Origin: CAVQBP01 sp964448105
Lineage (GTDB): Bacteria > Bacteroidota > Ignavibacteria > Ignavibacteriales > Ignavibacteriaceae
Direction: 5' to 3'
NCBI GenBank assembly: GCA_964448105.1
Contig: CAYUVK010000048.1
Coordinates: forward strand, 1-36,545
DNA: 36,545 nucleotides
This document shows positions 25,979 through 33,208 of this stretch, piece by piece. The position numbers and the translations under genes are program-made. The notes beneath the pieces are model-generated. The model searched no databases. It was given only the letters and a program-made list of their open reading frames with translations, and had not been told where the DNA came from. The first letter of the stretch is position 1, and each line of letters starts with the position of its first letter.

Positions 25979-26506
25979 ATGACTTTAGTTTTTCACATAG
26001 CAGCAATTGTAGCAATTGTTTCCACGGTACTAGTGATAACTCAAACTAATGCTGTACATGCTTTGCTATATCTTGTCGTATCGCTTTTGTCGGTTGCTGT
26101 AATATTTTTTGTTTTGGGAGCTCATTTTGTTGCCGCACTTGAAGTTATAATTTATGCAGGTGCAATAATGGTTCTTTTCATCTTTGTTGTTATGATGTTG
26201 AATATAAATACCGAATCTTCAAAAAAAGAAGAGAAATTAATTACACCGGCAATGTGGGTCGGCCCCGGAATTTTAACTTTAATCCTTTTAGGTGAATTTA
26301 TTTTTGTGCTGGCCTCGGGAAGCAATCAAATTTTCCGGACACAAGAAGTAACTCCAAAACAAGTTGGGCTTTCACTATTTAATACTTATTTAATCGGAGT
26401 AGAATTGGCAGGAATGCTCTTAATGGCAGGGATAATTGGTGCATATCACCTTGGAAAAGAAAAGAAGAAACCGGCACATAGATTTTTTAAAGGAGAAGCT
26501 GAATGA
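25979..26506 (+). CDS. nuoJ: NADH-quinone oxidoreductase subunit J
   Basis: 175-aa membrane subunit with five helices; it lies in the proton-transfer region between quinone chamber and antiporter subunits. Family features are VHALLYLVVSLLSVAVIFFVLGAHFVAALEVIIYAGAIMVLFIFVVMMLN (residues about 23-72), where the flexible third helix lies. The frame stays open upstream to a TTG at 25910, but that 23-codon extension is encoded by the GT-rich repeat and is not family-like. ATG 25979 is therefore chosen, giving the usual length. The TGA overlaps nuoK (ATGA, 26503-26506). Confidence 0.92.
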   Translation: MTLVFHIAAIVAIVSTVLVITQTNAVHALLYLVVSLLSVAVIFFVLGAHFVAALEVIIYAGAIMVLFIFVVMMLNINTESSKKEEKLITPAMWVGPGILTLILLGEFIFVLASGSNQIFRTQEVTPKQVGLSLFNTYLIGVELAGMLLMAGIIGAYHLGKEKKKPAHRFFKGEAE

Positions 26507-26811
26507 GTGCTGTTCCTTTAGAAACAGGTTTATTATTAGCTATAATTTTATTTGTAATAGGATTAATCGGGTTATTAGTAAGAAGGAATATAATTTTCAT
26601 GTTGATGTCAATCGAGATAATGCTTAATGCTGCAGGATTGGCCTTTGTTCTCGGAAGTGCCAGGTGGATTCAGGCAGATGGTCAGGTAATGTTTATATTC
26701 ATACTTGCAATGGCAGCAGCCGAAGTATCGGTGGGCTTAGCATTAATTCTTAGAATATATAATACATTTAAAACTCTTGATTCCGATTCAATAAATGAAA
26801 TGAAAGGTTAG
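26503..26811 (+). CDS. nuoK: NADH-quinone oxidoreductase subunit K
   Basis: 102-aa, three-helix membrane subunit related to MrpC antiporter components. Intramembrane acidic residues needed for proton pumping are present: glutamates in MSIEIMLNAAGLAF (second helix) and AAAEVSVGLALILRIY (third helix). The length matches the family. It overlaps nuoJ and stops with TAG at 26809-26811, one base before a 37-codon ORF that fills the gap to nuoL. Confidence 0.94.
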   Translation: MSAVPLETGLLLAIILFVIGLIGLLVRRNIIFMLMSIEIMLNAAGLAFVLGSARWIQADGQVMFIFILAMAAAEVSVGLALILRIYNTFKTLDSDSINEMKG

Positions 26812-26812
26812 G

Positions 26813-26926
26813 ATGAAAATGTTAAACCTGTCCGGCAAAGTTCTTCCCAAGGAATGCCGCTGGCAAAAGAACGAAGCTGGATGGAAAATGGAAGATATAA
26901 AACGGGAAATGGAGATTTTTAATTAA
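26813..26926 (+). CDS. 37-codon ORF filling the nuoK-nuoL gap
   Basis: The ORF starts with ATG one base after the nuoK stop and ends with TAA one base before the nuoL ATG (26928). It encodes a 37-aa Lys/Glu/Trp-containing peptide (starts MKMLNLSGK, ends MEIFN) with no known motif. Its 3' third is the ATGGAAA heptamer tract, which argues for a repeat-derived frame rather than a selected protein. AGG lies only two bases from its ATG, too close for a good ribosome-binding site. It may still couple translation of nuoK to nuoL. Confidence 0.25.
   Translation: MKMLNLSGKVLPKECRWQKNEAGWKMEDIKREMEIFN
26881..26915. repeat. Degenerate heptamer tract upstream of nuoL
   Basis: Five consecutive 7-bp units in one phase: ATGGAAA (26881), ATGGAAG (26888), two diverged units (26895, 26902) and ATGGAGA (26909). 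The last unit also supplies the GGAG that could serve as the nuoL ribosome-binding site 14 nt before its ATG. Confidence 0.55.
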
Positions 26927-26927
26927 T

Positions 26928-28808
26928 ATGTTTAATATTTTATGGATAATACCTGCTCTTCCTTTTGCAGGATTTTTGACTCTTGCACTTGCAGGAAAAA
27001 AGCTGTCCAAGCAAATCAATGCGTTAGTCGCAGCAGGTTCTATTGGATTATCTGCATTATTAACGATCATTATCGGGATAACTTTTATCTCTTCTCCTCC
27101 TTCAGGATATTCATTTAACCAGAATTTATGGACATGGTTTACTGTTGCAGGATTCTCACCTGGTATTGCCTTCCATCTGGATGCGCTTACTGTTGTTTTC
27201 ATGTTTGTAATCACTTTTGTTGGATTCTTAATTCATCTTTATTCTGTTGAATTCATGAAAGATGAAGAAGGATATTCAAGATTTTTTGCATATATGAACT
27301 TGTTTATAGGTTCGATGTTAACATTAGTAATGGCAGAAAATTTGCTTCTTCTTTATTTGGGATGGGAAGGTGTGGGTTTATGCAGTTATTTATTAATCGG
27401 TTTTTGGTATAAGGATAATAATAATAATACCGCTGCTCGGAAGGCTTTTATTGTAACACGTGTGGGCGATACTGCAATGGCCATCGGACTTTTCCTTCTG
27501 GTTTCATCTTTTGGAACACTGAATATTCAAGATATTCTTAAGCAAGCTCCTGTGCAGTGGATGCAAAGTTCACCGATGGCAAATGCTGCTGCTTTGTTAC
27601 TTTTAGGAGGAGCATTAGGAAAATCTGCACAGCTTCCACTACAAACCTGGCTCCCTGATGCAATGGCCGGTCCGTCTCCTGTAAGTGCTTTAATACATGC
27701 GGCTACAATGGTTACTGCGGGAGTGTATCTTATTGCAAGAACGCATGTTTTGTTTTCCTTGGCGCCTGGTGTTCAAACACTTGTTGCGGTTATCGGGGCT
27801 TTGACCTTACTGCTTGCCGGATTTAGTGCTTTAACACAAAGCGATATCAAAAGAGTTCTTGCCTATTCTACAATTAGTCAAATTGGTTATATGTTTTTAG
27901 CACTTGGAGTAGGAGCATGGTCTGCAGCAGTGTTTCATTTTATGATCCATGCGTTTTTTAAAGCACTTTTATTTTTAGGTGCGGGTGCTGTTATTCTGGC
28001 TGTTCATCACGAACACAATATGTTTAAAATGGGAGGTTTAAGAAAAGAACTTCCGGTAACATTCTGGACGTTCTTAATTGCTTCGGCCTCACTAGCCGCA
28101 CTACCGTTAATTACAGCAGGTTTTTACAGCAAAGATTTAATTGTTTGGTATACATGGTCTTCTGAAAAAGGAAGTCCGTGGTTGTGGGCTGCCGCATTGT
28201 TAGGAGCATTTATTACCGCTATTTACACATTCCGGATGGTTTTTATTACTTTCTACGGCGAGCCAAAATCAAAAGTTGAACATAAGCCGGGCAATCTTAT
28301 AAAAATAGCTCTTGTAGTTCTTGCAGTACTTTCTTTAATTGGAGGATTTATTGAACTTCCTGAAACTCTCGGCAACTTCCCGCTATTTACGGATTTTGTT
28401 AATATAACTTTACCGGCCGCCAAGTTAATTCATGAAGGAATAAGTACTGAACTGATTTTTCAATTGATTACAGCAGTTACAGCAATATTGGGTGTTTATC
28501 TAGCATACATTTTTTATTTGAGGAAACCTGAATTAATTAAAGGATTTAAAGAATCGGCTTTACATGATTTTTGGTTTAACGGCTGGGGATTTGATTGGTT
28601 ATATGATAAAGTTTTTGTTATACCGGTTGTATGGATTGCTCAGATTAACAAAAATGATTTTCTTGATAAAATATACACGGGAATTGCCTGGTTTACCGGC
28701 TTAGGAAATCATCTTCTGTCTTTAACTCAAACCGGTAAGCTTAGATGGTACGCCGCGGGAATAGTCTTAGGTGCAATTATAACAATAACAATTACAGCAT
28801 TCTTATGA
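26928..28808 (+). CDS. nuoL: NADH-quinone oxidoreductase subunit L
   Basis: 626-aa antiporter-like membrane subunit, the distal proton pump with about 16 helices including the long lateral helix. Family blocks are LLYLGWEGVGLCSYLLIGFW (with the conserved glutamate), ALLLLGGALGKSAQLPLQTWLPDAMAGPSPVSALIHAATMVTAGVYL, SDIKRVLAYSTISQIGYM and HAFFKALLFLGAGAVI. The C-terminus GKLRWYAAGIVLGA is typical of NuoL rather than M or N. Length and motifs are intact. Its TGA overlaps the nuoM ATG. Confidence 0.95.
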   Translation: MFNILWIIPALPFAGFLTLALAGKKLSKQINALVAAGSIGLSALLTIIIGITFISSPPSGYSFNQNLWTWFTVAGFSPGIAFHLDALTVVFMFVITFVGFLIHLYSVEFMKDEEGYSRFFAYMNLFIGSMLTLVMAENLLLLYLGWEGVGLCSYLLIGFWYKDNNNNTAARKAFIVTRVGDTAMAIGLFLLVSSFGTLNIQDILKQAPVQWMQSSPMANAAALLLLGGALGKSAQLPLQTWLPDAMAGPSPVSALIHAATMVTAGVYLIARTHVLFSLAPGVQTLVAVIGALTLLLAGFSALTQSDIKRVLAYSTISQIGYMFLALGVGAWSAAVFHFMIHAFFKALLFLGAGAVILAVHHEHNMFKMGGLRKELPVTFWTFLIASASLAALPLITAGFYSKDLIVWYTWSSEKGSPWLWAAALLGAFITAIYTFRMVFITFYGEPKSKVEHKPGNLIKIALVVLAVLSLIGGFIELPETLGNFPLFTDFVNITLPAAKLIHEGISTELIFQLITAVTAILGVYLAYIFYLRKPELIKGFKESALHDFWFNGWGFDWLYDKVFVIPVVWIAQINKNDFLDKIYTGIAWFTGLGNHLLSLTQTGKLRWYAAGIVLGAIITITITAFL

Positions 28809-30421
28809 TTCTTTTCTGGTTAATAGCAATATTATTAATAGGAGGCTTATTAGCCTGGCTTTTTGAAAAAGTAAATGTTACTGCGGTACGAGTTATTTCT
28901 CTCCTTGCATTATTAGTTGATTTTATAATGATAGTTATTTTCTGGATAACTAATTATGACTCTATAAAATTAGGTATTAATAATGATTGGATTACAGAAA
29001 TAAACTGGAATTGGATACCTGAGTTTGGAATAAGGTTTCATCTTGCTATAGATGGTTTAAGTTTGATGTTAATTGCTCTTACACTTTTCCTTGGGATCCT
29101 TTCTGTTTTAACTTCATGGTCGGAAATAAGAGAAAGAGTTGGTTTCTTTCATTTTAATATCCTATGGATACTTGCCGGGATAATGGGAGTTTTTCTTTCT
29201 CTTGATTTATTCCTTTTTTACTTCTTCTGGGAAGTAATGTTAATACCGATGTATTTTATTATCGGGATCTGGGGGCATGAAAACAGGGTTTATGCTGCAT
29301 TTAAATTCTTTATCTTTACCCAGGCTAGCGGTTTGCTGATGTTCATAGCGATTCTTGCATTATATTTTATTCATGGAAGCCAAACCGGAAATTATACTTT
29401 TGAATATGAAGCGCTTCTGGGAACATCTTTATCTTCAACGGCTGCAATGTGGTTAATGCTGGGATTTCTTATTGCATTTGCAGTCAAACTACCGGCAATT
29501 CCATTCCACAACTGGCTTCCCGATGCACATACCGAAGCACCGACCGCAGGCAGTGTAATTTTAGCAGGTTTACTTTTAAAAACAGGTGCTTACGGAATGC
29601 TTCGTTTTGTTCTTCCATTATTCCCGCTGGCTGCAAAAGAATTTGCTCCTATTGCTATGCTAATTGGAGTTGCAGGAATTTTATACGGAGCCAAACTTGC
29701 ATTTGCTCAAACAGATCTAAAAAGATTAGTTGCTTATTCAAGTGTTAGTCATATGGGATTTGTAATGCTTGGAATTTTTGCAATGAACCAATTAGCCTTC
29801 CAGGGTGTTATTATGCAGATGATTGCTCATGGTATAAGCACCGGTGCTTTATTTATTCTTGTCGGTTCACTCCAGGAAAGAATTCACACCAGGGATTTAA
29901 ATCAAATGGGAGGACTATGGGAACAAGTTCCACGGATGGGTGCGATAGGACTTTTATTTACGCTGGCTTCGTTAGGGCTTCCCGGCCTGGGAAATTTTGT
30001 TGCGGAGTTTTTAGTTCTTGCGGGTTCATATCAAGCGAGTATATATATTACTGTTCTAGCTGCACTTGGATTAGTAGCTTCAACTATTTATTCCTTAAGG
30101 ATAATGCAAAAAGTCTTTTACGGGAATAAAGTAAAAGAATGGAAATTAAATGATTTTAATTCCCGGGAAATGATTACTATGGGTTCGATGATTATTATAA
30201 TTGTTTGGCTGGGAATTTTTCCGCAAACTTTTTTGAATACTTCAAAGAAAACAATGGAAAATTTAATTTCTAATCCAAATAGAATAAAGATAGTAAATAA
30301 TGTTAAACAGAATAGTTTTGAGCTTAGCAATAAATTAATATTCCCACAAGGATACAAAATTCAGAATGATTTGAATATTTCGTATATTTCATTTAATAAA
30401 AAAATAATGGGGGAAAGATGA
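28805..30421 (+). CDS. nuoM: NADH-quinone oxidoreductase subunit M
   Basis: 538-aa antiporter-like proton-pumping subunit. Signature stretches are FHLAIDGLSLMLIALT, FFWEVMLIPMYFIIGIWG (with the conserved glutamate), AVKLPAIPFHNWLPDAHTEAPTAGSVILAGLLLKTGAYGMLRF and TDLKRLVAYSSVSHMGFV. The start is ATG 28805, overlapping the nuoL stop (ATGA); the upstream open frame back to 28745 lies in nuoL and is not used. After the last helix there is a hydrophilic tail of roughly 50 residues, somewhat longer than in the E. coli protein (509 aa). It overlaps nuoN by ATGA. Confidence 0.95.
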   Translation: MILFWLIAILLIGGLLAWLFEKVNVTAVRVISLLALLVDFIMIVIFWITNYDSIKLGINNDWITEINWNWIPEFGIRFHLAIDGLSLMLIALTLFLGILSVLTSWSEIRERVGFFHFNILWILAGIMGVFLSLDLFLFYFFWEVMLIPMYFIIGIWGHENRVYAAFKFFIFTQASGLLMFIAILALYFIHGSQTGNYTFEYEALLGTSLSSTAAMWLMLGFLIAFAVKLPAIPFHNWLPDAHTEAPTAGSVILAGLLLKTGAYGMLRFVLPLFPLAAKEFAPIAMLIGVAGILYGAKLAFAQTDLKRLVAYSSVSHMGFVMLGIFAMNQLAFQGVIMQMIAHGISTGALFILVGSLQERIHTRDLNQMGGLWEQVPRMGAIGLLFTLASLGLPGLGNFVAEFLVLAGSYQASIYITVLAALGLVASTIYSLRIMQKVFYGNKVKEWKLNDFNSREMITMGSMIIIIVWLGIFPQTFLNTSKKTMENLISNPNRIKIVNNVKQNSFELSNKLIFPQGYKIQNDLNISYISFNKKIMGER

Positions 30422-31839
30422 ATCTGTTTCCAATCTTGCCTCTGATTATTTTGTCTGGGACATCAATTCTAATAATATTGCTTATTGCTGTTAATAGAAA
30501 CTATAACATTTCTTTTGGATTAAACTTAATTGGTCTTTCTGCTGCATTTATATCTTTATTTTACATTTCAAGAGAGCTACCGCAAAATATTTCAAACTTT
30601 TTAATAATTGATAATTATGCACTATTTTTTATAGGGCTTTTAATAGCAGCAAGCTTTACGGTTTCATTATTATCTTATTCACACTTAAAGAATTACTCCG
30701 GTTCCAGGGAAGAGTATTATGTGTTATTGTTGATCGCTACTCTTGGTTCTTCAGTTCTTGTTTGCAGCAACAATTTTGTTTCGTTTTTTCTTGGACTGGA
30801 AGTACTCAGCGTTTCGTTATATATATTAATAGCATATACCCGGGAATTTCAAAGATCACTTGAAGCCGGGATAAAATATCTGATACTTGCAGCTGCATCT
30901 TCTGCATTTTTGCTTTTCGGAATGGCATTACTTTATGCTGAATACGGGACAATGAATTTCATAGGAATTTCAATGGGTTTTAAATCTATTGGAGTAACTC
31001 CATTAGTATTAACCGGATTCGGGATGATGATCGTAGGGATAGGATTTAAATTAGCTGTCGTCCCTTTTCATATGTGGACACCGGATGTTTATGAAGGAGC
31101 ATCTGCACCTGTTACCGCTTTCATAGCTACAGTATCAAAAGGCGGAATGTTTGCCTTACTGCTTCGTTTTTTCTTTACTATAAACGGATATCAGTATCAT
31201 TCTATCATATTGATCTTTTCTATTATTGCTATTGCCTCAATGATTGGCGGAAACCTGCTCGCTTTGTTTCAACAGAATGTAAAAAGAATTTTGGCTTATT
31301 CATCTATCGCACATCTGGGGTATTTATTGGTTGCATTTATTTCCGGTAATAAATTAACCACCGAAGCAGTCACATTTTATCTTGTTGCATATTTTATTAC
31401 AATAATCGGGGCACTGGGAATAGTTACAATTTTATCCAACAAAGAAAAAGAAGCAGAAGACCTAGATGATTATAAGGGATTATTCTGGAGACGTCCTTTA
31501 ATTGCAGCAATATTTACAGCAATGCTGTTATCTTTAGCCGGGATACCATTAACTGCCGGATTTATCGGAAAATATTTATTATTAGCTGCAGGTATTGGTT
31601 CAACATTATGGCTCCTTTCAATAGTTCTGGTATTAAGCAGCGTAATAGGTCTTTATTATTATTTAAGAATTATAACGGCTATGTACAGTACAAAAGGTGA
31701 TGTCGATGAAAAAAAGCTATCGCCTGTATTTTCAGTAGGAGGAAGCATTGCCCTCGCTTTTCTTACTTTATTTTTAGTTTGGCTTGGAGTTTTTCCATCC
31801 GGTTTAATGGCGATGATTAAAACATTTGTCGGTTTATAA
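30418..31839 (+). CDS. nuoN: NADH-quinone oxidoreductase subunit N
   Basis: 473-aa antiporter-like proton-pumping subunit, the last gene of the complex I operon. It carries FFLGLEVLSVSLYILIAY (conserved glutamate), GFKLAVVPFHMWTPDVYEGASAPVTAFIATVSKGG and NVKRILAYSSIAHLGYLLVA, all diagnostic for NuoN. The ATG shares ATGA with nuoM (30418-30421). No terminator was seen before the next gene 26 bp downstream, so transcription may continue into the PEBP gene. Confidence 0.95.
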   Translation: MNLFPILPLIILSGTSILIILLIAVNRNYNISFGLNLIGLSAAFISLFYISRELPQNISNFLIIDNYALFFIGLLIAASFTVSLLSYSHLKNYSGSREEYYVLLLIATLGSSVLVCSNNFVSFFLGLEVLSVSLYILIAYTREFQRSLEAGIKYLILAAASSAFLLFGMALLYAEYGTMNFIGISMGFKSIGVTPLVLTGFGMMIVGIGFKLAVVPFHMWTPDVYEGASAPVTAFIATVSKGGMFALLLRFFFTINGYQYHSIILIFSIIAIASMIGGNLLALFQQNVKRILAYSSIAHLGYLLVAFISGNKLTTEAVTFYLVAYFITIIGALGIVTILSNKEKEAEDLDDYKGLFWRRPLIAAIFTAMLLSLAGIPLTAGFIGKYLLLAAGIGSTLWLLSIVLVLSSVIGLYYYLRIITAMYSTKGDVDEKKLSPVFSVGGSIALAFLTLFLVWLGVFPSGLMAMIKTFVGL

Positions 31840-31865
31840 ACTAATGTTAGTATACATTATATTTT

Positions 31866-32435
31866 ATGTTTAAAGGAAAATTTTTTAAACTTCAATTTAT
31901 TATCGTCCTTTCAGCAATACTATTAAGTACATTAAATAATTTTGCACAAATAAACAAACAGGAAATTAGAATGATAAAAATTAATTTGACCAGTTCATCT
32001 TTTAAGAACGGAGAATTAATACCTCCGAAATATACATGTGACGGCAAGAATATATCTCCGGCGCTTAGCTGGGATAAACCCTCCAATGATATAAAAAGTT
32101 TTGCAATAATTGTTGAAGACCCGGATTCTCCGGGCGGTACTTTTGTACACTGGGTAGCATATAATATTCCTGCAAATATAACCAGGCTTCCTGAGGATGT
32201 AACTCCAATTAAAAACATTCCGGATGAAGTACTTTTAGGGACAAATAATTTCGGTCATATCGGATACGGTGGTCCATGTCCACCTTCGGGAACTCACCGT
32301 TATTACTTTAGGATTTATGGTTTAAATAGTGCGGTGCATTTGGAAGCAGGTGCAGAAAAAGGAGAATTAATGAGAGCAATGCAAAAAAACATTATTGCTG
32401 AAGGAGAATTAATGGGAGAATACAGCCGTCAATAA
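31866..32435 (+). CDS. Secreted PEBP-family (YbhB/YbcL-like) protein
   Basis: 189 aa with a Sec-type signal peptide (about residues 8-27, ending NNFAQ). The mature part is a phosphatidylethanolamine-binding-protein fold: YTCDGKNISPALSWDKP, the ligand-site motif VEDPDSPGGTFVHWVAYNIP, GPCPPSGTHRYYFRIYGLN. Bacterial YbhB/YbcL proteins of this fold have no well-defined catalytic function; the anion-binding site may bind a small ligand. A second methionine at about residue 36 (MIKINLTSSSF) would give a cytoplasmic form without the signal, as in many homologues. It follows nuoN by 26 bp; a functional link to respiration is not known. Confidence 0.88.
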   Translation: MFKGKFFKLQFIIVLSAILLSTLNNFAQINKQEIRMIKINLTSSSFKNGELIPPKYTCDGKNISPALSWDKPSNDIKSFAIIVEDPDSPGGTFVHWVAYNIPANITRLPEDVTPIKNIPDEVLLGTNNFGHIGYGGPCPPSGTHRYYFRIYGLNSAVHLEAGAEKGELMRAMQKNIIAEGELMGEYSRQ

Positions 32436-32471
32436 TAAAGATCAATTTGTTTATATTTTATAAATATATTA

Positions 32472-32906
32472 TTATCTGCGCCCCGTTATATAATTTTCAA
32501 GTTCATTAATTACTACCTCTTTTTCATCTATTAATGCTTTAACAACATCGCCAATTGAGATGATGCCTGCCAATTTACCATTCTCATATACTGGCAAATG
32601 CCTAATTCTTTTGTTAATCATTAATGCCATACATTCTTCAATGTCAGTATTAATGTCAATATAAACTACTCTATCAGACATAATTTCACTTACAGGTACT
32701 TCCCTTGAAGATTTTCCTTTTAAAATAATTTTTCTCGCATAATCCCGCTCAGACATTATACCTTTTAAAATGCCGCCTTCCAAAACTATAACTGCACCTA
32801 TTGATTTTTCAGCCATTAAAGATAATGCATCATAAACAGTTGTTTCAGGTGTAACAGACCATATTTTATCCCCTTTTTCTTTAATTATTTCCTTAATTGT
32901 TCTCAT
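32472..32906 (-). CDS. CBS-domain-pair protein
   Basis: 144 aa from the ATG at 32906, consisting almost entirely of two CBS domains (roughly residues 5-60 and 70-125). Such pairs form a Bateman module that binds adenosyl nucleotides and signals energy state or cellular ligands; free-standing forms are common and mostly uncharacterised. Typical stretches are GAVIVLEGGILKGIMSERDYARKII and MINKRIRHLPVYENGKLAGIISIGDVV. A GAGGTGAT ribosome-binding site 5-8 nt upstream supports this ATG; a GTG at 32915 would add three residues but lies within that site. It is convergent with the PEBP gene, 36 bp apart, and probably monocistronic. Confidence 0.9.
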   Translation of the reverse strand: MRTIKEIIKEKGDKIWSVTPETTVYDALSLMAEKSIGAVIVLEGGILKGIMSERDYARKIILKGKSSREVPVSEIMSDRVVYIDINTDIEECMALMINKRIRHLPVYENGKLAGIISIGDVVKALIDEKEVVINELENYITGRR

Positions 32907-33167
32907 TTGTATCACCTCATTAGTTATATTATTTCAAATATTATTAATCATCAAAAAAATAATATCTGTAAAACACCATTAACTATTTTCTTTTCTCTTT
33001 ATTTTTAAGGTTTTTTATTCTAAATTTTTTCTTTCTAGATAGTACGACATTTACAGTTAAACTGCTACATAAATTTCATAAATGTGATCTTGTTAACCTT
33101 ATTTTTGATGGAAATTGGAAAAAAGCGGGAAAAACGAATAAACTTTTTCAAGGGACGTAGAATTAAA
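32907..33167. other. AT-rich intergenic region upstream of the CBS gene
   Basis: About 260 bp with the ribosome-binding site and presumably the promoter of the CBS-domain gene. A 60-codon ORF on the plus strand (33084-33266) runs through the amylase terminator and is rejected. No RNA gene or repeat is recognised. Confidence 0.5.
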
Positions 33168-33196
33168 GACCTTGAAGGTAAAATACCTTCAAGGCC
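33168..33196 (-). terminator. Intrinsic terminator of the amylase gene
   Basis: Arms CCTTGAAGGTA (33170-33180) and TACCTTCAAGG (33184-33194) are perfectly complementary around a three-base loop, extendable by a G-U and a G-C pair. Read on the minus strand it begins 13 bp after the amylase stop and is followed by TCTTTAATT. A T-rich run also follows on the plus strand. Confidence 0.65.
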
Positions 33197-33208
33197 GCAA
33201 ATTAGTTT

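Noticed and set aside
26822..27214. 130-codon open frame on the minus strand across the nuoL start
   Set aside because: It lies antisense to nuoL, whose frame is clearly conserved; no ribosome-binding site or recognisable domain.
28745..28804. Upstream extension of nuoM
   Set aside because: Encoded within the end of nuoL in another frame; the ATG at 28805 with ATGA overlap gives the family N-terminus.
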